A DNA stretch of 64,000 nt from Buttiauxella izardii (GTDB lineage Bacteria; Pseudomonadota; Gammaproteobacteria; Enterobacterales; Enterobacteriaceae), in the NCBI RefSeq assembly GCF_003601925.1, contig NZ_QZWH01000039.1, positions 39,680 to 103,679 on the forward strand. The letters are read 5' to 3'. The stretch's first letter is position 1. Each line of letters opens with the position of its first letter. Positions 45,638 through 54,773 of the stretch are shown here, one piece after another. The notes under the pieces were generated by a model. It searched no databases. It saw nothing but the letters and a program-made list of their open reading frames with translations, and was not told the origin of the DNA. Made by a program: the position numbers and the translations under genes.

Positions 45638-46474
45638 ATGACGGTATTACATGGTTTTGACTTTTTCCCATCAGGAAATTCATCCGTGGCGATCGAGCCG
45701 CGTTTACCCCAGGCTGCCTTCCCGGAACATCATCATGATTTTTATGAAATTGTTATCGTCGAGCACGGCACCGGAACCCACGTTTTCAACGGCCAACCGT
45801 ATACGCTGAGCGGCGGTTCAGTCTGCTTTGTGCGTGACCACGATCGCCACTTGTACGAGCACACCGAAAACCTGTGCCTGACCAATATTCTGTATCGCGC
45901 ACCGGATGCGTTTTGCTTTTTGTCCGGGCTAGATAAGCTGCTGCCGCAGGAGCTGGACGGCAATTATCCGTCGCACTGGCGCGTAAACCAGCCGGTGCTG
46001 CAACAGGTGCGCGGGCTGATTGATCAGTTTGAAAAAATTGGCGAAGCGGCAGATACCCACGCCGTCGCCAACCGTGAAATTCTGTTTATGCAGTTGCTGG
46101 TGTTGCTGCGCAAAGGCAGCATGATGGAAGGCGCGAGCAACTCGGAAGGCCGTTTAAATCAACTGATGGCGTGGCTGGAAGACCATTTCGCCGAGGATAT
46201 TTGTTGGGAGGAACTGGCCGCGCAATTCACCCTTTCCCTGCGCACTCTGCACCGCCAGTTGAAACAGCAAACGGGCATGACGCCACAGCGCTATCTCAAC
46301 CGCTTACGCCTGATGAAAGCCCGGCATTTGCTGCGCCACGGCGAGTCGAGCGTGACGGATATCGCCTTCCAGTGCGGGTTTGGCGACAGTAACCATTTTT
46401 CGACACTTTTTAAGCGCGAGTTTTCCTGGTCCCCACGTGAGATTCGCCAGGGGCGCGACACGCAACTTCAGTAA
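45638..46474 (+). CDS. rhaS: L-rhamnose-responsive activator RhaS
   Basis: 278 residues from ATG 45638, E. coli length. AraC family: cupin effector domain (about 1-170; [16 protein letters not shown]) and two HTHs at the C-terminus (about 175-278; [27 protein letters not shown] and [24 protein letters not shown]). Activates rhaBAD and rhaT with rhamnose. GGGGG lies upstream of the start. Divergent from rhaB. Confidence 0.96.
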   Translation: MTVLHGFDFFPSGNSSVAIEPRLPQAAFPEHHHDFYEIVIVEHGTGTHVFNGQPYTLSGGSVCFVRDHDRHLYEHTENLCLTNILYRAPDAFCFLSGLDKLLPQELDGNYPSHWRVNQPVLQQVRGLIDQFEKIGEAADTHAVANREILFMQLLVLLRKGSMMEGASNSEGRLNQLMAWLEDHFAEDICWEELAAQFTLSLRTLHRQLKQQTGMTPQRYLNRLRLMKARHLLRHGESSVTDIAFQCGFGDSNHFSTLFKREFSWSPREIRQGRDTQLQ

Positions 46475-46529
46475 TCGCGAAGGCAGTCACCGTTTTTTTA
46501 GCCAAAAAAGCCAATACTTTCTGATTGTT

Positions 46530-46588
46530 TGTCGGATGAAGCTGCGCTTATCCGACCTGCGGATCGGGTTTTGTCGGGTGGATAAACC
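46530..46588. repeat. REP-type repeat between rhaS and rhaR
   Basis: TGTCGGATGAAGCTGCGCTT followed by ATCCGACCTGCGGATCGG and a partial GTCGGGTGGATAAAC unit. Same REP family as 4869. Its presence between rhaS and rhaR separates two genes that are nearly contiguous in E. coli. Confidence 0.65.
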
Positions 46589-46619
46589 ACCATTGAGTTT
46601 GGGCTTTTGAGGTGTTGCG

Positions 46620-47468
46620 GTGGCGGGTCATTTAATTCTCAAAAAAGCAGATTTTTTTGCCTCTGCCACGCAGCCCGTGGCGGTGGCTGACCGCTATCCG
46701 CAAAACGTCTTTGCCGAACATACCCATGATTTCTGCGAGCTGGTGCTGGTATGGCGCGGCAACGGTTTGCACATCCTGAACGACCGCCCCTATCGCATTA
46801 CCTGCGGCGACCTGTTTTATATCCGCGCCGAGGATCGCCACAGCTACGAATCGGTTAACGGCCTGGTGCTGCATAACATTATCTATTGTCCGGAACGGCT
46901 AAAACTCAACGTTGACTGGAATGATTTGCTCGACAATGCGGCGGCTTCTGGAAAGGACCCGCGCTGGCGTTTGAGCAGCCACGGCATGGCGCAGGCGCGG
47001 CAGATAATCGGCCAACTGGAACACGAAAGCGTGAAGCCCGATGCGCTGTCGTTATGCCTGACGGAGAGCCTGTTCCTGCAACTGTGTATTCTGCTGCGCC
47101 GCCACCGTTATCAGTCCCAGGATTCCGCCGGGCCGGACAGCAACGAAACCCTCGATTTACTGATGGCCGCACTCGGGAAAAGCCTCGACGTGCCTTTTGA
47201 ACTCTCGCAGTTTTGCCAACAACATCAACTTGCAGAACGGAATTTGCGGCAGTTCTTCCGCCAGCAAACTGGCATGAGTATCAGCCAGTATTTGCGTCAG
47301 TTGAGGATTTGCCAGGCACAGGATTTATTGCGCCGTAGCGAGCTGTTGATTGGCGATATCGCCACGCGCTGCGGCTTTGAGGACAGTAATTACTTTTCGG
47401 TGGTGTTTACCAAAGAGACGGGAATGACGCCACGAATGTGGCGTCAACGGTACACGGTAGAAGCGTAA
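46620..47468 (+). CDS. rhaR: rhamnose regulator RhaR
   Basis: 282 residues from GTG 46620, the E. coli length; no ATG fits the N-terminus. AraC family, activator of rha[33 protein letters not shown] is the start of the cupin domain; C-terminal HTHs [25 protein letters not shown] and [20 protein letters not shown]. The gene stops exactly one base before the rhaT stop codon on the other strand, with no gap. Confidence 0.95.
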   Translation: MAGHLILKKADFFASATQPVAVADRYPQNVFAEHTHDFCELVLVWRGNGLHILNDRPYRITCGDLFYIRAEDRHSYESVNGLVLHNIIYCPERLKLNVDWNDLLDNAAASGKDPRWRLSSHGMAQARQIIGQLEHESVKPDALSLCLTESLFLQLCILLRRHRYQSQDSAGPDSNETLDLLMAALGKSLDVPFELSQFCQQHQLAERNLRQFFRQQTGMSISQYLRQLRICQAQDLLRRSELLIGDIATRCGFEDSNYFSVVFTKETGMTPRMWRQRYTVEA

Positions 47469-48503
47469 TCAGGCCGCCATGCCTAATCCGACAATGTTTG
47501 CCGCGATGATAATCACCACGCAACCGATGCTCAAAACGCCCACAGGCCTTCTGCCTGCTGACTTCCACTCTTTCATAATCAAGCCAACCAAACCGCCGCA
47601 CAGCACGTAGAAACTCATGTGCAACATCCAGCTCATGTAGTCGTATTGCGCAGGAATTTTGGCGTGGCCCCAGGCGTAGAAGAAGAATTGCAGATACCAC
47701 ATCAAACCGGCAAGGGCTGCGAACAGCACGTTGCTGATGATCAGCGGTTTTGCCAGCGAGAAGTCGGCTTTTATCGACAGGTTCTGCATTTTTGCCAGAC
47801 GAATGAAGCAGTAGCCGAGGTTTATGACCGCCCCGCCGCCCATAATAATCACGTAGCTTGGCAACGCGACGTATAGCGCGTCGACGCCCAGTGCAGCAGC
47901 CGCTTCATGCATCGGTTTTGCGGCGTCCATCGCAAATGACATACCCGCCGAGAAGATGCCGCACATCACCGCCAGAACCAACCCTTTTTTCAGGTTGAAC
48001 TCTTCGGCTCTGATACCCATTTTGCGCTCTTTCAGTTGGCCTGCGCGGGTGACAATCGCCACGCCAACCAGTGCCACCAGAACACCGAGCAGCGTCATGC
48101 GCCCGCCAGGAGTGCCGATTAATACATCAAATTTACCGGCAATAATTGGCGTCATTAAAGTGCCGACAATCAGTGTGATACCAATCGCGATCCCGATGCC
48201 CATCGACATGCCGAGATAGCGCATCGTCAGGCCGTAGTTAATGTTGCCGATGCCCCACATTGCGCCGAACAAGAAGATTGGCAGCAGCGTTGAAGCGTTA
48301 AACGAACCGTAGTAAGCCCAAAAATCTGGCAGCAGAATGTAACTGACCAACCATGGCAAAATGATCCATGAGACAAAACCGCCAATTGCCCACATGGTTT
48401 CCCAGGACCAGTGCTGTACTTTCTTAAAAGGGGCGTAAAAACAGGCGGCGCTTGCAGCACCCACCAGATGCCAAATTATCCCCATTGTTATTGCATTACT
48501 CAT
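47469..48503 (-). CDS. rhaT: L-rhamnose:H+ symporter RhaT
   Basis: 344 residues, E. coli length, ten transmembrane helices of the RhaT family: [54 protein letters not shown] second rhamnose importer besides the ABC system encoded in the rhaBAD operon. Convergent with rhaR. Confidence 0.96.
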   Translation of the reverse strand: MSNAITMGIIWHLVGAASAACFYAPFKKVQHWSWETMWAIGGFVSWIILPWLVSYILLPDFWAYYGSFNASTLLPIFLFGAMWGIGNINYGLTMRYLGMSMGIGIAIGITLIVGTLMTPIIAGKFDVLIGTPGGRMTLLGVLVALVGVAIVTRAGQLKERKMGIRAEEFNLKKGLVLAVMCGIFSAGMSFAMDAAKPMHEAAAALGVDALYVALPSYVIIMGGGAVINLGYCFIRLAKMQNLSIKADFSLAKPLIISNVLFAALAGLMWYLQFFFYAWGHAKIPAQYDYMSWMLHMSFYVLCGGLVGLIMKEWKSAGRRPVGVLSIGCVVIIIAANIVGLGMAA

Positions 48504-48689
48504 TATCCATCCCTCTGTTTTAACTAAAAAACGCAGGGGTGACAGCGCATTACCCCATTGCCAGTGAGTCTAAAGAGTGAGCGATTGGCTAACCTTCCAT
48601 GCACTGCCGCCGCAGGGGTAAAGCTGGCAAAATTCAGGGGGTAGGATTGATGGGAGTCACAGTTCTTTATATCCCTTCAACCTGTTTTT

Positions 48690-48722
48690 GTAGGGTGGAT
48701 AAGCGATACGCGTCATCCACCA
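48690..48722. repeat. single REP-type unit
   Basis: GTAGGGTGGATAAGCGATAC and CGTCATCCACC form a short palindrome between rhaT and the isomerase-like gene. The rest of the 228-base gap 48504-48731 shows only the rhaT promoter region. Confidence 0.6.
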
Positions 48723-48731
48723 TTTCTCGGA

Positions 48732-50153
48732 TTAACAGATTTTCACGCTCTGCAAGCCAAGCAGCCAGGCGAGTTTTTCCAGAACCTCACCCTGATGCCC
48801 AAGACCAATTGCACAATGATGAGCAGGCCCGCCGAGGCACCATTGAGTCGTGAAGTCGCGTGCCGATAACGGGAAACGGTAGCGGCTGTTGGTGTTGCCG
48901 ATATCCAGCACCTCGCCCGCCACCGCTTGCCCTTCGGCATACTGCAAACGCACGCCGTTTTGCGCGTCTTCAACAATAGAAAGGAAAGTCACCGGGCCGG
49001 GTTTCACCGTCATCTGAATCGACACGCCTTTGCCCGGTTTGCCGTGATAAACCGGCAGCGGCACCAGGCGCACATCACCTTGCGCCATTAACGGATGAGC
49101 CGGGCCGTCGTGCCCCCACAGCACCACATCATCAGCAAATTCAATGCCGTAAGGCTCGGAGAACGAACCGCCCGCGCCAAGCAATTGCTGGATTTTCATC
49201 GCCAGCACGTTTTTGATTTCATACTCCCCGGCGACCGGAACGCCGCGCTGAGTCAGCAGCGTGTTGCCGAGAATAATCGAGGTGATAATGTTCTCGTAAG
49301 CGTTGCCGTTGCGCCCTTCGTAGTAATAGGCGAGTGCGCCGAGCTGGTTGTTTTCGATGAGTTTGTCCATCGCACAGGCGGTTTGCACCGCGCGATCCAG
49401 TTCGGCCTTTTCACAGGACGGGTCGATTTGCAGCGAGGTTTCCACTTCCTGCCATTTTTGTGCGCCGGCCTCGGGCGTGACTTGCTCGCGGTATTCCGCC
49501 AGTTCGCACATTTCCAGCGGCTTGAAACGCACGCCGAGCTTTGCGCTCAGGTTGGTCATGTTGCTGTAAACATCCACCATGCCGTCGTAGTAATGCCCGA
49601 GCACGCCGACCTGGCAGGCCGCCAGCTCCTTTTGCACTTCAAGCGCTTGCAGCCATTGCTCCGTTTGCTGCCAGACATAGTCATCGCCCTGTAACGCGCC
49701 GACGATAAGTTGATAGCGAATGCCCGCGCGATTAAACACGTTCGCCAGTTCCGGTGCGCTGCACGCCTGGCAATGGGCGAGCCATTCGCCAGTGCGCGCG
49801 CCGCGATCGGTCATGTCGCGGATTTTGCTGTACGGCAGGCCCAGCTCCGGTTGCAGTGCCAGGATAATCACCGGCTTGTTAATCTTTTGCAACAGCGGCA
49901 GCACGGTCGAACTCAGGGCGTAGGTGCTGATATACAGCACGATGGCATCGACCGGCTGGCTTTGCAGTTGCGTGGCAAAAGTATCAGCTTTGGCAACGCT
50001 ATCAATCAGGCCGCCGTTGATAACCGTGGCGTTAAGCGTGGTGAGGCGTTGGTCGATGTGCTGCAAATAGCCAGACAGGCGTTGTTCGAGGCCCGAAAAT
50101 TGCGGCCAGTAAGTATCAAGGCCGATACCAAAAAGGGCGATATTAAGCGACAT
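48732..50153 (-). CDS. L-fucose/L-arabinose isomerase-family protein
   Basis: 473 residues. N-terminal segment [14 protein letters not shown] and the [19 protein letters not shown] region resemble AraA/FucI Rossmann-like domains; [35 protein letters not shown] and [15 protein letters not shown] fit the metal-binding C-terminal half. Annotated in genomes as arabinose isomerase family without known substrate. E. coli has no such gene between rhaT and sodA. It may isomerise an unusual pentose or deoxysugar. It is in the same direction as rhaT but separated by 228 bases and a REP, so cotranscription is doubtful. Confidence 0.78.
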   Translation of the reverse strand: MSLNIALFGIGLDTYWPQFSGLEQRLSGYLQHIDQRLTTLNATVINGGLIDSVAKADTFATQLQSQPVDAIVLYISTYALSSTVLPLLQKINKPVIILALQPELGLPYSKIRDMTDRGARTGEWLAHCQACSAPELANVFNRAGIRYQLIVGALQGDDYVWQQTEQWLQALEVQKELAACQVGVLGHYYDGMVDVYSNMTNLSAKLGVRFKPLEMCELAEYREQVTPEAGAQKWQEVETSLQIDPSCEKAELDRAVQTACAMDKLIENNQLGALAYYYEGRNGNAYENIITSIILGNTLLTQRGVPVAGEYEIKNVLAMKIQQLLGAGGSFSEPYGIEFADDVVLWGHDGPAHPLMAQGDVRLVPLPVYHGKPGKGVSIQMTVKPGPVTFLSIVEDAQNGVRLQYAEGQAVAGEVLDIGNTNSRYRFPLSARDFTTQWCLGGPAHHCAIGLGHQGEVLEKLAWLLGLQSVKIC

Positions 50154-50326
50154 GTGCGTGCTCCAGCGTTTGAAGAAACGCCGACTATCACCCTAATTTC
50201 GCCGCGCTGCCTTTGCGGTAATGCCAGTTTCTGCACGGCATGGCAAAAAACGATTTATCCACCTGACAACGCTCACATTTTCGCCATCATGCCGAAAAGT
50301 TATAACCTTATAAAAACTACGGCATT

Positions 50327-50362
50327 GATAATCATTTTCAATATCATTTAATTAACTATAAT
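50327..50362 (+). promoter_or_regulatory. Fur box and -10 element of sodA
   Basis: GATAATCATTTTCAATATC (50327-50345) matches the 19-bp Fur consensus at 15 positions; TATAAT (50357-50362) is a consensus -10. E. coli sodA is repressed by Fur and activated by SoxS, so this fits. The start codon is about 70 bases downstream. Confidence 0.75.
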
Positions 50363-50433
50363 GAACCAACTGATTACGCGGCGTTAACAGATATGCGCCA
50401 GTTGATACTTTACCCCTTCAAGGAGTTAAGAAT

Positions 50434-51054
50434 ATGAGCTATACCCTGCCATCCCTGCCTTACGCATACGACGCACTGGAACCGCATTTCGACAAGCAAA
50501 CGATGGAAATCCATCACAGCAAACACCACCAGGCGTACGTAAACAACGCGAATGCAGCGCTGGAATCTCTGCCAGAGTTCGCAAGCCTGCCAGTTGAAGA
50601 GCTGATCGCTAAACTGGATCAACTGCCAGCTGACAAGAAAACCGTGCTGCGTAACAACGCTGGCGGCCACGCTAACCACAGCTTCTTCTGGAAAGGCCTG
50701 AAAACTGGCACCACTCTGCAAGGTGACCTGAAGGCAGCCATCGAGCGTGATTTCGGTAGCGTTGATAACTTCAAAGCAGAATTTGAGAAAGCAGCAGCAA
50801 CACGTTTCGGCTCCGGCTGGGCGTGGCTGGTTCTGAAAGGCGACAAACTGGCGGTAGTTTCTACTGCAAACCAGGACAGCCCTCTGATGGGTGAAGCGGT
50901 CGCTGGCGTATCCGGTTTCCCAATCGTGGGTCTGGATGTGTGGGAACACGCTTACTACCTGAAATTCCAAAACCGTCGCCCTGACTACATCAAAGCATTC
51001 TGGGATGTAGTGAACTGGGACGAAGCAGCAGCACGTTTTGCCGCTAAAAAATAA
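50434..51054 (+). CDS. sodA: manganese superoxide dismutase
   Basis: 206 residues, the E. coli length. Cytoplasmic dismutation of superoxide. Metal ligands: His in [17 protein letters not shown] segment ([13 protein letters not shown]), His in [10 protein letters not shown], Asp and His in [15 protein letters not shown] upstream of ATG. Strong codon bias (CTG, AAA, CGT), as expected for a highly expressed gene. Confidence 0.98.
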   Translation: MSYTLPSLPYAYDALEPHFDKQTMEIHHSKHHQAYVNNANAALESLPEFASLPVEELIAKLDQLPADKKTVLRNNAGGHANHSFFWKGLKTGTTLQGDLKAAIERDFGSVDNFKAEFEKAAATRFGSGWAWLVLKGDKLAVVSTANQDSPLMGEAVAGVSGFPIVGLDVWEHAYYLKFQNRRPDYIKAFWDVVNWDEAAARFAAKK

Positions 51055-51076
51055 GTTGCAAAGCAACTGACGAGAG

Positions 51077-51101
51077 GCGAGCCTGATGGCTCGCTTTTTT
51101 T
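51077..51101 (+). terminator. sodA terminator
   Basis: GCGAGCC (51077-51083), TGAT, GGCTCGC (51088-51094), seven T. Confidence 0.9.
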
Positions 51102-51124
51102 ATGTCTGTTGCAGGGAGGTTCAG

Positions 51125-51799
51125 ATGCACTATCCGGTAAATGTTTATGTTGGCAAAGTCCGTGAATATACGGGCAGCAAACCGAGCGCTATCGCTAAAT
51201 ATCAGGTGGATGGCGAGTTAAAGCTGACGGAAGTGGGCCTTGAAGGCGATCAACAAGCGGAAAAAATCGTGCATGGCGGGCCGGATCGCGCGTTGTGCCA
51301 CTATCCGCGTGAGCATTATGTTTATTGGGCGCGTGAATTCCCTGAACAGGCTGAACTGTTTACCGCTCCAGCGTATGGCGAAAACTTATCGACCGAAGGG
51401 CTGACGGAAAAAGATGTCTATATCGGCGATATTTTCCGTTGGGGCGAGGCGCTGATTCAGGTCACGCAGCCGCGTTCGCCGTGCTACAAGCTGAACTACC
51501 ATTTTGGCATTAGCGATATGTCGTCTTTGATGCAGGAAACGGGTTATTGCGGCTGGCTGTATCGCGTGATTCTGGCAGGAAATGTGTCAACGGATTCCCC
51601 GCTGGAACTGGTTTCTCGCGTAAGCGATGTAACAGTCGCAGAAGCGATTGCCATAGCCTGGCATATGCCGTTCGATGATGAGCAGTATCACCGATTGCTA
51701 TCGGCGGCGGGATTGTCGGTTAGCTGGACGCGCACCATGCAGAAACGGCGCATTTCAGGAAAGATTGAAGATAATTCGCGGCGGTTGTTTGGGAAGTAA
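51125..51799 (+). CDS. yiiM: YiiM, MOSC-domain protein, N-hydroxylated base detoxification
   Basis: 224 residues from ATG 51125 (GGGAGG upstream), the E. coli length; the longer frame begins inside the sodA terminator. MOSC domain with KIVHGGPDRALCHYPREHY and the molybdenum-cofactor Cys in QPRSPCYKLNYHF. Reduces N-hydroxylated compounds such as 6-hydroxylaminopurine. In E. coli kdgT lies between sodA and yiiM; it is missing here. Confidence 0.95.
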   Translation: MHYPVNVYVGKVREYTGSKPSAIAKYQVDGELKLTEVGLEGDQQAEKIVHGGPDRALCHYPREHYVYWAREFPEQAELFTAPAYGENLSTEGLTEKDVYIGDIFRWGEALIQVTQPRSPCYKLNYHFGISDMSSLMQETGYCGWLYRVILAGNVSTDSPLELVSRVSDVTVAEAIAIAWHMPFDDEQYHRLLSAAGLSVSWTRTMQKRRISGKIEDNSRRLFGK

Positions 51800-51824
51800 G
51801 TTGGGTAAATAAACCCCAGATACG

Positions 51825-51849
51825 AAAAAACCCGCCGAGGCGGGTTTTT
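51825..51849. terminator. bidirectional terminator between yiiM and cspA
   Basis: AAAAAACCCGCC, two-base loop GA, GGCGGGTTTTT (51825-51849). Serves convergent yiiM (+) and cspA (-). Confidence 0.85.
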
Positions 51850-51876
51850 AAATTCTTAGCTTTGCTAACGCTAACC

Positions 51877-52089
51877 TTACAGGTTAGTTACGTTACCAGC
51901 AGCTGGGCCTTTAGCACCACTTTCGATGGTGAAAGACACTTTCTGGCCTTCGTCTAAAGATTTGTAGCCATCGTTCTGGATAGCAGAGAAGTGTACGAAC
52001 ACGTCTTTTGAGCCATCGTCAGGAGTGATGAAGCCGAAGCCTTTGTCAGAGTTGAACCATTTTACGAGACCAGTCATTTTGTTAGACAT
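51877..52089 (-). CDS. cspA: cold-shock protein CspA
   Basis: 70 residues, nearly identical to E. coli CspA by recall. RNP1 KGFGFITP and RNP2 VFVHFS are intact; single OB-fold RNA chaperone. The long conserved 5' leader and the yiaF/yiaG/glyS neighbourhood identify it as cspA and not another csp. Confidence 0.95.
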   Translation of the reverse strand: MSNKMTGLVKWFNSDKGFGFITPDDGSKDVFVHFSAIQNDGYKSLDEGQKVSFTIESGAKGPAAGNVTNL

Positions 52090-52250
52090 AGATATTACCT
52101 TTTAAATTAAATTTGCCTTCCGGCGCATTTGGAATGTTTTACAGATTTTTTAAAGCGATAAAGGAAGGTAGATCACGTCGAAGGGTATCTATGATAACTC
52201 TTTGAGGACTGCGCTACTAAACTGCTTAAGGGTCTGTGCTTCAAACCGAT
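52090..52250 (-). promoter_or_regulatory. cspA cold-shock 5' leader (RNA thermosensor)
   Basis: About 160 bases, colinear with the E. coli cspA leader as I recall it. The minus strand begins CGGTTTGAAGCACAGACC (cold-box equivalent), then AAGAGTTATCATAGATACCC and ends with AAAAGGTAATATCT before the ATG. In E. coli this leader refolds on cold shock and controls stability and translation. Confidence 0.85.
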
Positions 52251-52388
52251 GGATGCATTAACTCATATAAGCAGGGTGAATAACAAGGTTTATTTTAGCC
52301 GTCCGCAGGGCTGGAGCTCAGGCCATCTCTGGGATCCCCCGCCTTTACACTGTCTCTTAGTCACATCTCCGTGAGTCGGGGGACAGTT

Positions 52389-52442
52389 CCGTTCACCCGG
52401 TGTTCAGTATTTTATATAGCCATTGAACGCACGGGTGAACGG
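52389..52442. repeat. long dyad of unknown role
   Basis: CCGTTCACCCGGTGTTCA (52389-52406) is mirrored by TGAACGCACGGGTGAACGG (52424-52442) around an AT-rich 17-base centre. No T run, so not an evident terminator. Sequence 52251-52388 upstream shows nothing further that I recognise. Confidence 0.6.
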
Positions 52443-52464
52443 TAAATCAGCGAGGCTTAAAGAT

Positions 52465-52492
52465 CTCACCCTGATAAAATTGCCAGGGTGAG
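52465..52492. terminator. hairpin 3' of yiaF
   Basis: CTCACCCTG (52465-52473) and CAGGGTGAG (52484-52492), ten-base loop, 28 bases beyond the yiaF stop on the minus strand. Weak T content after it. Confidence 0.5.
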
Positions 52493-52519
52493 TTGTGTAT
52501 AAGAGGTGGGAAACAACGA

Positions 52520-53230
52520 TTACTGCATCGAGTTTTTAGCGGTGCTATAAGCCTGCATAAACGCCTGATGCTGTGACGCCAGCGGAGCAATCAGCGAGTT
52601 GTACTGGCTTGCCTGCTGTGAGGTTGGGAACTGAATCCCACCAGCGGTGAAACCAACCTGAGTGCCCTGCTGCTGGATGAAATCACCCACTTGCACCAGT
52701 TGCGCGGTGAAGGTTTGCGCCGCAGGAATTAACGGTTCCATCGCAGCAGCCGGAGTGATCACCACTTTCTCGTAAACTTTGTCGTAAACTACTTTCAGCT
52801 CATCAGGCTGCTTCAACGTGGAACGCGCGCTATCAGCCTGCATTTTTGCATTCTGAACTTGCTGGCCTAACACGTTTAACGAACCGTTCGCCTGGCGCAG
52901 CGGGCCACTCTGAGTCACGTAATCCTGCGGGACACGAATGCTGTTTACGCTATCAGCAACCGGGCGCATTCCATCGTCCATCGCCTGGTTCACCTGCTGG
53001 GAGAAGCCATACAGAATCGCGTAATCAGAAACCAGCGGGCCAAATTGTTTCTTCTGGTCAGTTGTCAGCGTTGGCAAACGTTCGCCGCTGCGCATCGCCG
53101 TGTTTTGCAAGAAATCGATGAATGCCTTGCGTTGATCGCCTTCTTTATCAAAGCAACCACTCAAACTCACCACCATTAAAATTGCCGCAAGCGGCGCAAA
53201 CCAGCGTGACCAGGACTTACCTGTCGCCAT
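52520..53230 (-). CDS. yiaF: YiaF, DUF3053 lipoprotein
   Basis: 236 residues from ATG 53230 (AGGAG 8 bases upstream). Signal peptide with lipobox LSGC at about residue 26, then a helical, Gln-rich DUF3053 domain. Function unknown. The longer frame starts upstream at 53251 without a ribosome site. Its divergent neighbour is the guanidine operon, which is inserted between yiaF and yiaG relative to E. coli. Confidence 0.92.
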   Translation of the reverse strand: MATGKSWSRWFAPLAAILMVVSLSGCFDKEGDQRKAFIDFLQNTAMRSGERLPTLTTDQKKQFGPLVSDYAILYGFSQQVNQAMDDGMRPVADSVNSIRVPQDYVTQSGPLRQANGSLNVLGQQVQNAKMQADSARSTLKQPDELKVVYDKVYEKVVITPAAAMEPLIPAAQTFTAQLVQVGDFIQQQGTQVGFTAGGIQFPTSQQASQYNSLIAPLASQHQAFMQAYSTAKNSMQ

Positions 53231-53351
53231 GTTTTCTACTCCTTTCACCATTCAATGCAAATACGCAAATGCGCACCCAATAATGCTGCTAAGGATAGTC
53301 CAAGCTGACTTTGCAAGATACCCTTTCACAACAATCTCTTTAAGGTAAATT

Positions 53352-53401
53352 TGCGCTTTGATGGTGCACTTTCCTGCCCCTTTCTGCACCTTGCTGGCGC
53401 A
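53352..53401 (+). promoter_or_regulatory. two NtrC-type binding sites upstream of the guanidine operon
   Basis: The NtrC consensus is TGCACC-N5-GGTGCA. TGCACC-TTGCT-GGCGCA at 53385-53401 matches 11 of 12; TGCGCT-TTGAT-GGTGCA at 53352-53368 matches 10 of 12. Their centres are 33 bp apart (three helical turns) and about 113 and 146 bp upstream of the predicted sigma54 start site, close to the strong enhancer sites of E. coli glnA (about -108 and -140). Confidence 0.78.
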
Positions 53402-53479
53402 ATGCTTATTGGCAGTGCAACGCCGAAAAATCACGTTAATCAATTGTAATTAAACGATAAACAACACTGCATTCAGATC

Positions 53480-53495
53480 TGGCATTCATTTTGCT
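53480..53495 (+). promoter_or_regulatory. sigma54 (RpoN) promoter of the guanidine operon
   Basis: TGGCATTCATTTTGCT: -24 TGGCA (53480-53484) and -12 TTGCT (53491-53495) with the invariant GG-N10-GC spacing. The start site is expected near 53506, giving a leader of about 200 bases that contains the riboswitch. An IHF-like AATCAA lies at 53438-53443 between enhancer and promoter. Confidence 0.8.
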
Positions 53496-53550
53496 GAGAT
53501 CACCTTGCAGGGGTGATAAGCGGGCAACCGATGTCGCCAGACAATTTGAA

Positions 53551-53645
53551 AATGGATCACTAGGGTTCCGGTCGAAAGATGCTGGTCCGAGAGTGATCGA
53601 CCGCCCTCTGGCGGTTACACGGCGGGACAAAAGCCCGGGAGGATA
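53551..53645 (+). ncRNA. guanidine-I riboswitch (ykkC class)
   Basis: The three conserved blocks of the ykkC aptamer occur in order: CTAGGGTTCCG (53560-53570), CTGGTCCGAGAG (53582-53593) and ACACGGCGGGACAAAAGCCC GGGAG split over 53617-53641. Spacer helix CCGCCCTCTGGCGG sits between the last two. Outer boundaries are approximate. Class I senses guanidinium and turns on export or degradation genes; here it leads an importer/carboxylase operon. Confidence 0.93.
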
Positions 53646-53703
53646 AGCGACCATTGCGCGCCGCCCTCCTGCACCTTTTTCCGCAACCGTCAGAGGAACC
53701 ACC

Positions 53704-54759
53704 ATGCTTAAAGCTTGCCACCGTGGAATCTTATTTGCCGCACTCGCGCTGTTTAGTGTCAGCAGCTTTGCCGCAAAACCCTCATTTAAACTCTGCTGGT
53801 CTATCTACGCAGGCTGGATGCCGTGGGATTACGCCCAGCAAAGCGGCATCGTCAAAAAATGGGCTGATAAATACGGCATAGATATTAAGTTCGTGCAGGT
53901 TAACGACTATATCGAATCGGTGAATCAATACACCGCCGGAGGATTTGACGGCTGCACCATGACTAACATGGATGCGCTGACCATTCCCGCAGCCGGCGGC
54001 GTCGATAGCACCGCGCTGATTATTGGCGACTACTCCAACGGCAACGACGGCATTCTTTCCAAATCCGCCAAATCTATCGCTGAGCTAAAAGGCCAGCCGA
54101 TTAACCTCGTCGAGCTTTCGGTTTCCCACTATTTACTCGCCCGTGCGCTGGAAAAATCGGGCCTCAGCGAGCGTGATGTGAAAGTCGTAAACACCGCCGA
54201 TGCGGATCTGGTCGCGGCATTTACCACGCCGGACGTGAAATCCATCGTCACCTGGAACCCGCTGTTAGCCGAAGCGCAGAAACAGCCCAACGCCAAACTC
54301 TTGTTCTCTTCCGCCCAAATCCCCGGCGAAATTCTCGACCTGTTAGTGGTGAACACCGAAACCCTGAAAGCCCACCCGGAACTTGGCAAAGCCTTGACCG
54401 GCGCATGGTTTGAAACGCTGAAAGTGATGCAGGGGGAATCGGAAACCGCCAAAACCGCCCGCACGCAAATGGGCCAGGCCGCAGGCACAGATTTAGCCGG
54501 ATTCGACGCCCAGCTCGCCGCCACGCATTTATTCAGCGACCCGAAACTGGCGCTCGATTTCACCGACAGTCCACAACTGAAAGCCACCATGCAGATGGTC
54601 GCCGAATTCTCCTTTAAACACGGTTTATTGGGCGAGGCCGCGCCGTCAGCCGATGTTGTCGGCGTAGCGACACCAGCCGGAAGCTGGGGCGATACCAACA
54701 ACACCAAACTGCGCTTCACCGACGAGTTTCTTCGTCTCGTCGTCAGCAACGCGCTGTAA
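53704..54759 (+). CDS. ABC transporter substrate-binding protein, guanidine operon
   Basis: 351 residues, Sec signal peptide cleaved after SSFA (about residue 23), then a NMT1/TauA-like periplasmic binding fold: FKLCWSIYAGWMPWDYA, GFDGCTMTNMDALTIPAAGGVDS. This family is annotated 'putative urea ABC transporter' because it accompanies urea-carboxylase genes; guanidine or a guanidino compound is the more likely ligand given the riboswitch. First gene of the operon, AGGAACC before the ATG. Confidence 0.88.
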   Translation: MLKACHRGILFAALALFSVSSFAAKPSFKLCWSIYAGWMPWDYAQQSGIVKKWADKYGIDIKFVQVNDYIESVNQYTAGGFDGCTMTNMDALTIPAAGGVDSTALIIGDYSNGNDGILSKSAKSIAELKGQPINLVELSVSHYLLARALEKSGLSERDVKVVNTADADLVAAFTTPDVKSIVTWNPLLAEAQKQPNAKLLFSSAQIPGEILDLLVVNTETLKAHPELGKALTGAWFETLKVMQGESETAKTARTQMGQAAGTDLAGFDAQLAATHLFSDPKLALDFTDSPQLKATMQMVAEFSFKHGLLGEAAPSADVVGVATPAGSWGDTNNTKLRFTDEFLRLVVSNAL

Positions 54760-54773
54760 ACCGGAGATGCCCG

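Noticed and set aside
53401..53430. Alternative sigma54 promoter at TGGCAGTGCAACGCC
   Set aside because: GG and GC are nine bases apart, not ten; the element at 53480 has exact spacing and better -12.
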